From Pseudomonadota bacterium (GTDB taxonomy: Bacteria; Desulfobacterota; Desulfobacteria; Desulfobacterales; JAHIVH01): DNA of 64,000 nt. A model generated the notes under the pieces. That model was given only the letters and a program-made list of their open reading frames with translations. It was not told the origin of the DNA and did no database searches. The translations under genes and the position numbers were made by a program. Location of the stretch: the NCBI GenBank assembly GCA_018816735.1, contig JAHIVH010000061.1, positions 248,001 to 312,000 of the forward strand. The letters run 5' to 3'. Shown here one piece after another: positions 18,532-27,924 of this stretch (within the stretch, counting starts at the first letter, position 1; every line of letters begins with the position of its first letter).

Positions 18532-19389
18532 ATGAAAAACCCCGCTATTTTCGATTATCTTGATTATCGGTCCTATCTTCGGGACATGTTCGGTTACCGC
18601 AAGGAAAAAGACAAAAAATTCTCTTTTCGCTATTTTGCGAATAAAGCAGGATTTGCATCGCCCAACTTCATTCAGCTGGTTTTTGACGGCAAGAGAAACC
18701 TGACTGCCGACAGTCTGTCCCGAATCGCAAAAGGGTTTGGGCTGAAAAAAAAGGAGCGTGAATTTTTTGAAAATCTGGTTTTCATGAATCAGGCAAAAAA
18801 CCACGATGACAAAAACTACTACTACCAGAAAATAATGGCCATCAAAGGGGTGACCAGTATCTACCATCTTGAGAAAGCCGGTTATGAATACTTTTCCAAA
18901 TGGTATTACCCGGTCATCCGGGAAGTCATTCTGTTTGGTAACGGAATGCTCACTGCAGAAGATATTGCAAAACTGCTGAATCCGACCATCACCCTGCCCC
19001 AGGCCACAAAAGCGCTTGACATTCTCATCGAATTGAAATTGATATTCAGGAATCAAAACGGATTGTGGGAAGTCACCGATAAAGCAGTCACCACCGGCCC
19101 GGAAGTGGAGTCCCTTGTTATTGCCAATTTCCATCGGGAAATGATCGCCATGGCCAAAGAAGCTATTGAAAGATTTCCGCGTGATAAAAGGGATATCAGC
19201 TCACTGACATTGAGCATTAATGAAGATTCCATCACGGAACTTAAAAGAAAAATCGCGATGTTCCGCAAGGAACTGTTACAGTTCGCGTGCGATGAAAAAG
19301 AATCCAATCAGGTTGTCCAGATCAATTTTCAACTCTTTCCGGTAACTGAACCTTATGTAAAGGAGAAAAGCAATGTTAAGAAGATTTAA
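18532..19389 (+). CDS. TIGR02147-family HTH regulator
   Basis: 285 residues, soluble. The N-terminus (IFDYLDYRSYLRDMF, then FSFRYFANKAGFASPNFIQLVFDGKRNLT) carries the signature of TIGR02147: a divergent helix-turn-helix followed by a helical effector domain, frequent in Fibrobacter and deltaproteobacteria. Family members usually sit directly before a gene for a secreted or surface protein. That holds here: the stop overlaps the start of the beta-propeller lipoprotein by 17 nt, so translation is coupled. It is the only regulator near the six-gene operon and, by position, the best candidate to control both directions from the AT-rich gap. DNA binding is inferred. Confidence 0.85.
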   Translation: MKNPAIFDYLDYRSYLRDMFGYRKEKDKKFSFRYFANKAGFASPNFIQLVFDGKRNLTADSLSRIAKGFGLKKKEREFFENLVFMNQAKNHDDKNYYYQKIMAIKGVTSIYHLEKAGYEYFSKWYYPVIREVILFGNGMLTAEDIAKLLNPTITLPQATKALDILIELKLIFRNQNGLWEVTDKAVTTGPEVESLVIANFHREMIAMAKEAIERFPRDKRDISSLTLSINEDSITELKRKIAMFRKELLQFACDEKESNQVVQINFQLFPVTEPYVKEKSNVKKI

Positions 19390-21391
19390 CCGATCAATTG
19401 CAAGAATGTGCGTATTCGTGCTTATTTTGGCCGTTCCCCTGTTAAAGGGGTGCAGTTCGTCAAACGGCGGTACCGAAATCGGGAATCCCTTCTACCAGGA
19501 TCTCGAAATGGGTACCTTTTCAAGCAACCAGGAGCTTCAGGACTATATTCTTGATCAATATGCAAAAAGTGTCCTTCCCCAGGATGCCTACGGTTCCTCA
19601 TGGGTAGTGGACGATGAACTGGATGCGGGCAATGACGGCTCAACTGAAGGTGGATCGACAAACGACGCAGTCAGCGCACCTGACTCCTATTCTGAAACAA
19701 ATGTTCAGGAGGCCGGTGTTGATGAAGCGGACCAGGCCAAAACCGATGGCAGATATATTTACCTTGCCGGAGATAAAACCGTTCATATCGTGGATACGGA
19801 AACGCCATCAGCCATGAACGAGGTCAGCACCATCAGCGTGAACGGATATGTGGATTCCCTGTATTTATACAACGATCTTTTGGTGATTCTTTACACACCG
19901 GATAATGGCAGAGGAAATTACTGGGATTATGCAGGTGCCACAGAAGACGTCGCCGTGGGTTTCTGCTACTGGTTCCCCGTGAACGCAGAAACCGGCGTTA
20001 AAATCGTTGATGTCTCGGATCAGGCTAACCCGGCAGAAAAGAGCGACACCATTATCGAAGGCAATCTGATATCCTCCAGACGGATCGAAAATAAACTTTA
20101 CGTGGTTCAGCAGTTCCTGCCTGAACTTCCCCAGTTTGACTATTATTACTATGGCAATCAAAATAAGGATGATGTGATAAAAGCCAACAAGGCCAAACTG
20201 AAAGACGTCACACTGGATAACCTGATTCCGTATTATAAAACCGTAGATAAAGAAGGAAAGGAATCTGAAAGTACCCAACTGGTGACCTACGAACATTTTT
20301 ACAAACCTTCCGACACCAGCGGCGGAAGCGTGGTGACCGTATCCACGTTTGATCTTCTTGATCTGACCCAAACAGTTGAAAGCACAGGCGTGATTGCAGA
20401 TGCCCATACGGTCTATGCGTCAACGAGTGCGCTTTATGTGGCATCGACCCGATGGAATGATTCGGCCTATGACAAAAACGATTCATTGAATATTTACCAG
20501 ACATACCTTTTCAAATTCAGTTTCACGGATGACGGGGTGGTTTGCACCGGCGCAGGCAGTGTGAACGGTCATATCCTGAACCAGTTTTCTCTGGGTGAAT
20601 ATGAGGATGTGTTGAGAATTGCCACAACAAACGGTGAATCATGGATGGGTAGCGGGACAAAAAGCAGTAATGTCTATTGCCTGAAAGTGGAAGATGAAAA
20701 GCTCAATGTCATCGGGAAAATAGAAGATATCGCCAAAGGTGAAAGCATTTACGCAGTCCGGTTCCTGGGGAAAAGAGGATATATCGTCACATTTGTTCAA
20801 GTTGATCCGCTGTTCACAGTCGATCTGTCCGACCCGTACCATCCGGAAATCGTAGGTGAGCTGAAAGTCCCCGGCTATTCGGATTATATCCACCCGCTCT
20901 CTGATAATTACATCCTGACCATCGGGCAGGATGTCAATCTGTATCAGGGTACGCCCTGGGTTCAAGGTGTTCAGTTATCCATCTTTGATGTGAGTGATTT
21001 TGGAAACCCGGTTCTCCTGTTCAAGGAAAATATAGGAGACCGGGGAACCTATTCCGAAGCCCTTTACAATCATAAGGCATTTACCTACTGGGCATCGAAT
21101 AACCTTCTGGCCATCCCGGTCAATCTGTACGAAGTCGAGTCCCCGGCTTATCCCTATGACTATGGTACGTATAAGTATTCAGGATTGTATGTCTATGAGA
21201 TATCGACCGAAAACGGTTTCTCCCATTTGGGCACCATCGAAACCGGCAACGCGTATAGTTCTTACTATTCTACATGGACCCGGGGGGTGTTCATGGATGA
21301 CCATGTATTTGCCGTGCAGAAAAATGCGGTTTATTCGGCAGAATATAATGCCATCAGCACAACGACAAATACCCTTGATTTGACTGAATAA
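19373..21391 (+). CDS. Beta-propeller (PF09826-type) surface lipoprotein
   Basis: 672 residues. A signal segment ends in LLKGC, a clear lipobox with Cys27, followed by a low-complexity Ser/Gly/Asp linker. The start of the propeller is diagnostic: VQEAGVDEADQAKTDGRYIYLAGD matches the entry motif of the secreted C-terminal beta-propeller family (PF09826), followed by repeated strand patterns such as HIVDTETP, VKIVDVSDQANP and LSIFDVSDFGNP. Function in this family is unknown; propellers generally bind protein or glycan partners. The ATG at 19373 follows AAGGAG and lies inside the 3' end of the regulator gene. An Asp-rich propeller may bind calcium (inference). Confidence 0.88.
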   Translation: MLRRFNRSIARMCVFVLILAVPLLKGCSSSNGGTEIGNPFYQDLEMGTFSSNQELQDYILDQYAKSVLPQDAYGSSWVVDDELDAGNDGSTEGGSTNDAVSAPDSYSETNVQEAGVDEADQAKTDGRYIYLAGDKTVHIVDTETPSAMNEVSTISVNGYVDSLYLYNDLLVILYTPDNGRGNYWDYAGATEDVAVGFCYWFPVNAETGVKIVDVSDQANPAEKSDTIIEGNLISSRRIENKLYVVQQFLPELPQFDYYYYGNQNKDDVIKANKAKLKDVTLDNLIPYYKTVDKEGKESESTQLVTYEHFYKPSDTSGGSVVTVSTFDLLDLTQTVESTGVIADAHTVYASTSALYVASTRWNDSAYDKNDSLNIYQTYLFKFSFTDDGVVCTGAGSVNGHILNQFSLGEYEDVLRIATTNGESWMGSGTKSSNVYCLKVEDEKLNVIGKIEDIAKGESIYAVRFLGKRGYIVTFVQVDPLFTVDLSDPYHPEIVGELKVPGYSDYIHPLSDNYILTIGQDVNLYQGTPWVQGVQLSIFDVSDFGNPVLLFKENIGDRGTYSEALYNHKAFTYWASNNLLAIPVNLYEVESPAYPYDYGTYKYSGLYVYEISTENGFSHLGTIETGNAYSSYYSTWTRGVFMDDHVFAVQKNAVYSAEYNAISTTTNTLDLTE

Positions 21392-21421
21392 GCCATATAT
21401 AGATTTTTAAAACAGGTATAG

Positions 21422-21463
21422 CCCGGATGAATCACAGATTATCGAATTCATCCGGGTTATTTT
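21422..21463 (+). terminator. Rho-independent terminator after the beta-propeller gene
   Basis: A perfect 11-bp stem, CCCGGATGAAT (21422-21432) paired with ATTCATCCGGG (21446-21456), followed by TTATTTT. It ends the regulator/propeller transcript and lies just before the radical SAM gene, which therefore needs its own promoter. Confidence 0.85.
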
Positions 21464-21490
21464 ATTCAGAAGAATGAAGGGATCGGAATT

Positions 21491-22543
21491 TTGAATAACG
21501 ATATCAACATTCTGGAATTGACATTTGAGCGGTTCCAGCATGAGATGGCCGACACGTATGGCCGGGACCGGTATGTAGCTGCCGATGTCTACCGGCAGAT
21601 ATTCAAAAACGGCCATCTCGATATAATGAAAAGCCGGAACAGATCCCTAACAGGGCCGTTTCTTGACAAACTTTCTGCTGGTATCTGGATTCCCCCTGCC
21701 CGGATCGTTGAAGAAAAATACGAGGACAGTCTATTAAAATTTGTAACCCGGCTTGAAGATGATCAGACAATCGAGACGGTTGTCATTCCCATGATCTCCC
21801 ACAACACCCTCTGCATTTCCTCCCAGGTGGGCTGCCGGATGGGATGCAGATTCTGCGAAACAGCCTCTCTGGGATTCAGGCGAAACCTCACCACAGCAGA
21901 AATCACCGGGCAGGTTTTCACTGCCCGGTTTCATTACGGGTATGATATCCGGAATATTGTCTTTATGGGCATGGGAGAACCGCTTGATAATTTCGACAAT
22001 GTGGTCCAGGCGATCCGGGTGCTGACCGATCCGCGCGGGTTTGATATCGCCATGAGCCATATCACCCTCTCCACCGCAGGCCTGACAGATAAAATAGGTC
22101 AGCTTGCAGAGCTGAACTGGCCCCTGCTTCACCTCGCAATATCGTTGAATGCGCCCAATGACCGTATCAGATCCCTTATCATGCCGATCAATCAGGCTCA
22201 TCCCATGGAAAAAATCAGGGAGACGCTTTTAACATACCCGCTGTCCCGGTCTTTTTCCTTTTATATCGAATACGTGGTCATCAAAGGCATAAACGATTCA
22301 GAAGAAAATGCGTTTGAGCTGGTCGACTTTCTCTCCCCCCTGCCGGTCTGGTTCAACCTGATACCTTACAACAAAGGGTCGGACAAGGGGTTTTCCCCTA
22401 CCACCGAAGACGATATGGATCGATTCAGGGATTACCTGATCTCCCAAAAAGCGTTTGTAAGAAAACGGTCGACCCGGGGAAAGTCTATCATGGGGGCATG
22501 CGGTCAACTGGGACATTCACGGCTCGACCCGGTTATTTTTTGA
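21491..22543 (+). CDS. RlmN/Cfr-type radical SAM methyltransferase
   Basis: 350 residues. The 4Fe-4S motif CRMGCRFC follows SQVG; GMGEPLDN, ITLSTAG, LAISLNAPND and the C-terminal ACGQL, with the Cys that forms a covalent intermediate, are all family hallmarks. RlmN methylates C2 of A2503 in 23S rRNA and A37 of some tRNAs; Cfr-type relatives methylate C8. The N-terminal accessory domain is present. The start is a TTG with AAGGGA 8 nt upstream. Whether it is the housekeeping RlmN or a paralogue cannot be told without the rest of the genome. Monocistronic, convergent with the next gene, with a 3' overlap of 11 nt. Confidence 0.85.
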   Translation: MNNDINILELTFERFQHEMADTYGRDRYVAADVYRQIFKNGHLDIMKSRNRSLTGPFLDKLSAGIWIPPARIVEEKYEDSLLKFVTRLEDDQTIETVVIPMISHNTLCISSQVGCRMGCRFCETASLGFRRNLTTAEITGQVFTARFHYGYDIRNIVFMGMGEPLDNFDNVVQAIRVLTDPRGFDIAMSHITLSTAGLTDKIGQLAELNWPLLHLAISLNAPNDRIRSLIMPINQAHPMEKIRETLLTYPLSRSFSFYIEYVVIKGINDSEENAFELVDFLSPLPVWFNLIPYNKGSDKGFSPTTEDDMDRFRDYLISQKAFVRKRSTRGKSIMGACGQLGHSRLDPVIF

Positions 22544-23363
22544 CGGCCTTCAGCATCCCGTAGCCGGCAAATCCGTCCAGATAATTTTTCTCCACAAGCT
22601 TGGTGCCTTCAATGAAAGCGTCCACTTCTTTCATGGACGTATTCTGTGGGGATTGCTGTTTGAATTCAAGGGCATTTTTCTTCCACCACCTGAGCGTGGG
22701 AAAGGTTTGTTTTGAAATATTGATCAACTTCACGTCATTGAAACCCGCCGCAAGAATGCCGTTACAATAAAACCCCGGAGACACCACATAGGATCCCCCC
22801 CATGCCTTGAGCAGTTTCAGATAATTTTTGAACTCCCTGATATTTCTCACCAGCTGCTGATGAAACGGCAACAGTTTCATGAGCATCAGATCGCAGAGAA
22901 CCATGACGCCATCTTTTTTAAGAACCCGGTAACACTCGGAAAACAATTTTTTCTTGTTTGGCATCAGATGGGATGACTCCATCACCCAGACAATATCAAA
23001 CTGGTTGTCCGGGAACCCGTTATCCAGAGCATCCCGGACCTTGAACCGCACGGAATCCTGGTATCCTTTTTCGGTGCTGGCCGCATTGGCGATACCAACG
23101 CCCCGTTCACTCGTGGAAATCCCCGTAATCTGGCAGTTGTATGTTTCGTGGATATAAAATGCCGGATTTCCAATGCCACATCCCACATCAAGAATGTTTT
23201 TTTCCGGTGTGGCCGGGGAGAGTGCAAGCATTTTTTCGATCAGCATATCGGTTGCCTGGGATAACGGGATATCGTCTGTCTCAAAATACCCAAAATGAAA
23301 ATTATCCCCCATGAACACTTTCCAGGCATCTGTTATTTGGTTGTAATGAGTGGCTGCATCCAT
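22533..23363 (-). CDS. Class I SAM-dependent methyltransferase (small-molecule type)
   Basis: 276 residues from the ATG at 23363; a TTG 33 nt upstream is possible but has no ribosome site. The SAM-binding motif I is ILDVGCGIGNPAFY, with VRDAL and FDIVWVMESSHLM as motifs II and III. FHFGYFE ahead of motif I and the C-terminal half resemble sarcosine/tocopherol-type and coclaurine/cyclopropane-synthase-type methyltransferases, which act on small amines, quinone precursors or lipids. The substrate is unknown. Stand-alone, divergent from tamB. Confidence 0.82.
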   Translation of the reverse strand: MDAATHYNQITDAWKVFMGDNFHFGYFETDDIPLSQATDMLIEKMLALSPATPEKNILDVGCGIGNPAFYIHETYNCQITGISTSERGVGIANAASTEKGYQDSVRFKVRDALDNGFPDNQFDIVWVMESSHLMPNKKKLFSECYRVLKKDGVMVLCDLMLMKLLPFHQQLVRNIREFKNYLKLLKAWGGSYVVSPGFYCNGILAAGFNDVKLINISKQTFPTLRWWKKNALEFKQQSPQNTSMKEVDAFIEGTKLVEKNYLDGFAGYGMLKAVKK

Positions 23364-23615
23364 TTTGTTTAAGAATCCTTTCTTGTATTGAAGCAATCTT
23401 TTTTTGAATGGTTCTTATATAAGCCTGTTTATGAATGAATGTCCATTTTCTTTTTTTCAGGTGATGTTTTTGGATTAACCGTAAAAAAAACAGCTGAATA
23501 AAAAAAGGGTCATAAAATATTAATGAATTATAAGTTGCCGGAACAGATAACACTTGATAAAACATGACCCTGAAAACTACAGGTTCTGAATTGATGCAAT
23601 ACAAATAATTTTCAA

Positions 23616-26600
23616 GTGGTGCCCATACAACATCCGATGACGACAGAGAAAAAAAATGGAATTAAAACCGGTGTACCACGATCAAAACGAATCATCTATA
23701 GCCTGATTGCACTGTTGTCTATCCTTTGCCTTTTCGGCATGGCCGGGCTTTTATTTATTCAGACACCAACCGGCGCCGGGTGGATTACCCGTAATATCAA
23801 CGCCCATATCCCCGGAAAGGTAGAACTCGGCAAATTTTCGCTAAGGCTTCACCAGGGCGATATCGAGCTTTGGAACGTCCGGATAGAAACGCCTGAAGGC
23901 GAAACAGTTATATCTTTAAAAAGCCTTTCCTGCCGGATTCTCTTATCGAAACTATTACTTGAAAAAAAACTTCATATTGATTTTCTCGCGCTCGATCAGC
24001 CGGATGTCAACCTGTCCATGAATGACAGTAAGATGCTTAACATTATCCGGGCATTTGTCCGGCCCCAACCTGAAGGTGCAGGTGATTCAAAAACGAAAAC
24101 CGGGGGGAATGATGAGACTGTCATGCCGTTTAACATTGTCCTTGATCACTTGGCCATCAAACACGGCCATTTTCAGTACGCCATTCCCCATCAATCGTTT
24201 GGTGTCGATATCGCGGATATCAATCTGAAAGGACAGGGAAATCTTTTTGATGAAGACGCAAGCGTCAAAGGAACTATCGGCGTCTCAACCGTTAACATTC
24301 CCCCGTATTACCAGACGGCGATCGATCACGGCAGGATCGCTGTGGCCTTGAAAAACAGGGGTCTTGAGTCTATCGACTTGAACCTTTCCGGTCCCACCCT
24401 CGAACTTTCCGCTGCAGGTTCGATCAAAACCCTTTTTTCCGATCCGCTGTTTCAAATCAAACTGAGCCTGGCCAGGCTCGATCTCAAAAAACTGTTTGAC
24501 GATCTGTTTTTAACGACCAACATCACGGGAACCGTTCACGGCCAGATATCTTATAACGGGCGCTTGAACGACCCGGATATCGATCTTTCACTGGTCCACG
24601 AAAACGGAAGCCTTCAGGTGTGCGAAGTGAAAAAACTTCAGCTGCAAGCATCCATGAAAAAGCTTCAGGTAAACATCGACAAGCTTCAGGCAGACATGAA
24701 AGACGGTCATTTAAAAGGGACAGGCCATGTCAATTTATCCGGCATGTTTCCCAAAGGGCTGATATCTGCGCCGGTGCTTCCCGGGGCACTTTCCCTGGAT
24801 CTTCATCTGGCGCCCGACAAACTCGATTTAAGTGCATTCACGCCTTTAAAAGACAAGCTAAAAGGGTTCACAACCGGAAAGCTGGATATGTCCCTGACCG
24901 GTGTCGATCCGAAACTTTTTCAAGCGGAAGTCAAAACAGCCCTTATGTTCAGCCAGACCCGAATCAACGCGTACCAAATCCCGGGAACGGTCCAACTCAA
25001 CCTGGACGGACAAATGGATGAAGGGGTGGTCACCTGCAGGGATTTACGGCTGTTCCAAAAAGGCTTTAACTTCACATCAAAGGGCATGGCAGATATTGTA
25101 AACCAGCGTATGAATGTGCAAGCAAAGCTTGAGATTGACCAGAACGAGACGTTAACGCCCCTGCCCGTCCCTGAACTCAAAGGGCATTTTTCCTCTGAAA
25201 TGAAGCTGTCAGGCACTTTTAAAAAACCGATCGTCACAGTTGAGTTAAAATCTGACAAACTGGCGTGGGACAACAGAATCGTTGCAGGAGATGTGGATTT
25301 GCTTGCGGGTTTGACGGCCAATGGCACGTTTTCTATTGATCGCCTGACCATCAGGAACAAAGAGTCCCTGATTGAAGGAAAAGGCCAGGTCGCTCTCCTT
25401 ACATCCGATAACCAGATAAATTCAAATGGCAACCTCACAGCCGAACTGGAACTGAAGAATACCCATCTGGAGGATTTCCTGTCTGATGTGCCCATAACCG
25501 GTCTTGTGAATGGAAAAATAAACGTTTCCGGAAGTATTCAGTCACCTGAAGGAGACGTCTCTCTTTCTGCTGAAACATGCCGATATGCCGCATATCAGAT
25601 AGACACGCTTGCCTTGGGGCTGAAACTGAAAGAAGGCATTGCCGCTGTTGACAGATTATCCATTCAACGCGGCAGGTCAGATATGATTATGGAAGGACGG
25701 ATTCACCTGTTTGAGGTGTCACCTTTCAAGCTGGACCCAAATCCCGGATTCACCGTTGATATTGTAAAAGGAGATCTGTTTATAGAGGATTTCATCGAAC
25801 CTTATAAAGGTGAGGTAACCCTTTCAGGAAAGCTCGGTGGACACCTGAAAACCCCCAAGGGAGACATTCGGGTTAAAGGGAAAGACCTGGATCTGAAATA
25901 TCAGCATATTGATGAAGCAGATCTCCGTTTGGCGCTTGACAATCAATTACTTACATTATCCAGTCTTCGAATTTCGCCTTCTCAATACAATTCCATCGAG
26001 GGCAGCGGATGGTTCTCCCTTGAAGGCGACCATGCCTATGAAATTGACATGAAGACCAGCGAACTGACACTCCAGCATATTGATATTCTTTCTGAAAAAG
26101 ACTTTAAAGGGAATCTCGATATCGTACTCTCCGGCAGAGGAACGGTTGCCGAGCCGGGGATGGAAGGGAAAGTACGCGGCACGCGAGTCAAGCTGGAGGG
26201 GAAAGATCTGGCCGATATCTCCCTTGATCTGTCAGTAAGAGACAAAAAACTGTTCCTGGACGGCCTGTCAAACGGTTTTTCGCTGAACGGGCAAATGGCG
26301 ATTGATACCCGTTCTTTTTCCATGAATGCCCGGTTCACCCATACCGATCTCACGCCCTATATCCAGGTTTTCAGAAACGAAGACATTCGCCTGAAGCTGA
26401 ACGGCGATATCATGTCAACCGGCAACCTCGATGATATCAAAAACCTTGGCCTGATGTTCAGCTTTGACGATGTCGACTTCAGATTCGAGGATCTGTTTTA
26501 CGCAAATACAAAATGCCTCAAGGGATCGTTCGATAAGGGCAGAATCGATTTTGCCGCCTGCAGGTTTGCACTTCCTGAAAACGGCTGGATTTCTGCCAAG

Positions 26601-27923
26601 GGTCACGGAGAACCAAAAGGCCCTTACGATTTTTCATTTGAAGGGCACATGCCCTTGCAAATAGCGAGTTTATTCACTGAAGACTTAAGCGACATTACCG
26701 GGAATTTTCAATTCAAAGCCAGACTTGGCGGCTCATACGAAACCCCGGATTTCAATGCAACCGTTTCCGTTGAAAATGCAGCGTTCATTCTCGTCGATCT
26801 TGAACAGAAGATGCATAACCTGAATGGTTTGATCACCTTTTCAAATAACAGAATCAATATCGATCATATCAAAGGCAATATCGATGCCGGCCGGTTCGAA
26901 TTTTCAGGATATGCAGGACTTGACGGATTCACACCTGTATATCTGTCCGCTGCGCTCAAAGCACACGGACTGCCCTTCAATATCCCGGATACGATGAGCG
27001 TGATTATAAATACCGATTTAAAAATTGAGGGGACACCGGATCAGACATCAGCCACAGGCGATATCACACTGGTGGAGGGCACCTATTACAAAAATCACAA
27101 ACTCAATCTGGTTCAGGGGCTGTCCAGAAGAGAGCGGGAAACATCACCGGTGCAATCGGATATTGATCTGCCATTTTTAAAGAATCTTGATCTGGACATT
27201 TTCATTACGCCGCAGAATCCGTTTGTCGTGGACAACAATCTGGCAAAACTTGACATCGTATCCGATCTTCGAATCGGTGGCAGGCTCAATAATCCGGTGA
27301 TAAAGGGGAGAACCACCATCAAGGATGGAACTGTCACCTATTTCAAAAAAACATTTACCGTGGAACGGGGGATTATTGATTTTATAAATCCCTACAAAAC
27401 AGAACCCTCAATGACATTAAAGGCCAGCACCGTTTTCAGGGACTGGACGATCACGCTCGATATTTCAGGTCCGCCGGACAATCTGGTCTGCATTCTGTCA
27501 TCCGTTCCATATGAGCATCACGAAGATATTTTATCCCTTCTGGTGTTGGGAAAAACCTATAATGAAATACAAAACAAAGGGGGAGGCAGTTCATCCACAC
27601 CCGAGCAAATGCTTGCAGATCTGGTGACCGCTACTTTTGACAAGGATATCAAAGAAAAGACCGGCCTCGATATCATCGAAGTAAACGGCAGTGGCACAAA
27701 AACCAGCAACGGGACCGGGCAATCCGATCAGCTCCAGCTTACCGTCGGCAAAGAACTTTCTCCCCGTCTGATTCTCAAATATGCCGTTGAAAACACGGAT
27801 AATGGCATCAATCAAAAGACAATGGCGGAATATAAATTTTTTGAGCACATTCTGTTAAACGGTTTCCAGGATTCCAAAGGGGATTATGGGGGCGAACTTG
27901 AGCTCAGGCTTGAATTCAGGTAA
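23616..27923 (+). CDS. tamB: TamB-like translocation and assembly module protein
   Basis: 1435 residues with a single N-terminal membrane anchor (about 27-48) followed by a very long run of beta-strand repeats, including AsmA-like blocks, and a C-terminal DUF490/TamB domain (TTIKDGTVTYFKKTFTVERGIIDF, then SSVPYEHHEDILSLLVLGKTY). TamB proteins span the periplasm and form a hydrophobic groove thought to carry phospholipids, working with TamA-type Omp85 proteins. The downstream gene is exactly such an Omp85 protein, starting 1 nt after the tamB stop. The start codon is uncertain: GTG at 23616 or ATG at 23637, neither with a strong ribosome site. The gene order is tamB then tamA, reversed relative to E. 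coli. Confidence 0.88.
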   Translation: MVPIQHPMTTEKKNGIKTGVPRSKRIIYSLIALLSILCLFGMAGLLFIQTPTGAGWITRNINAHIPGKVELGKFSLRLHQGDIELWNVRIETPEGETVISLKSLSCRILLSKLLLEKKLHIDFLALDQPDVNLSMNDSKMLNIIRAFVRPQPEGAGDSKTKTGGNDETVMPFNIVLDHLAIKHGHFQYAIPHQSFGVDIADINLKGQGNLFDEDASVKGTIGVSTVNIPPYYQTAIDHGRIAVALKNRGLESIDLNLSGPTLELSAAGSIKTLFSDPLFQIKLSLARLDLKKLFDDLFLTTNITGTVHGQISYNGRLNDPDIDLSLVHENGSLQVCEVKKLQLQASMKKLQVNIDKLQADMKDGHLKGTGHVNLSGMFPKGLISAPVLPGALSLDLHLAPDKLDLSAFTPLKDKLKGFTTGKLDMSLTGVDPKLFQAEVKTALMFSQTRINAYQIPGTVQLNLDGQMDEGVVTCRDLRLFQKGFNFTSKGMADIVNQRMNVQAKLEIDQNETLTPLPVPELKGHFSSEMKLSGTFKKPIVTVELKSDKLAWDNRIVAGDVDLLAGLTANGTFSIDRLTIRNKESLIEGKGQVALLTSDNQINSNGNLTAELELKNTHLEDFLSDVPITGLVNGKINVSGSIQSPEGDVSLSAETCRYAAYQIDTLALGLKLKEGIAAVDRLSIQRGRSDMIMEGRIHLFEVSPFKLDPNPGFTVDIVKGDLFIEDFIEPYKGEVTLSGKLGGHLKTPKGDIRVKGKDLDLKYQHIDEADLRLALDNQLLTLSSLRISPSQYNSIEGSGWFSLEGDHAYEIDMKTSELTLQHIDILSEKDFKGNLDIVLSGRGTVAEPGMEGKVRGTRVKLEGKDLADISLDLSVRDKKLFLDGLSNGFSLNGQMAIDTRSFSMNARFTHTDLTPYIQVFRNEDIRLKLNGDIMSTGNLDDIKNLGLMFSFDDVDFRFEDLFYANTKCLKGSFDKGRIDFAACRFALPENGWISAKGHGEPKGPYDFSFEGHMPLQIASLFTEDLSDITGNFQFKARLGGSYETPDFNATVSVENAAFILVDLEQKMHNLNGLITFSNNRINIDHIKGNIDAGRFEFSGYAGLDGFTPVYLSAALKAHGLPFNIPDTMSVIINTDLKIEGTPDQTSATGDITLVEGTYYKNHKLNLVQGLSRRERETSPVQSDIDLPFLKNLDLDIFITPQNPFVVDNNLAKLDIVSDLRIGGRLNNPVIKGRTTIKDGTVTYFKKTFTVERGIIDFINPYKTEPSMTLKASTVFRDWTITLDISGPPDNLVCILSSVPYEHHEDILSLLVLGKTYNEIQNKGGGSSSTPEQMLADLVTATFDKDIKEKTGLDIIEVNGSGTKTSNGTGQSDQLQLTVGKELSPRLILKYAVENTDNGINQKTMAEYKFFEHILLNGFQDSKGDYGGELELRLEFR

Positions 27924-27924
27924 T

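Noticed and set aside
18460..19134. 224-codon minus-strand open frame
   Set aside because: Antisense to the TIGR02147 gene; no ribosome site or family.
23506..23571. AGGGTCAT ... ATGACCCT inverted repeat between the methyltransferase and tamB
   Set aside because: 8-bp arms 50 bp apart in an AT-rich gap; too weak to call an operator or terminator.
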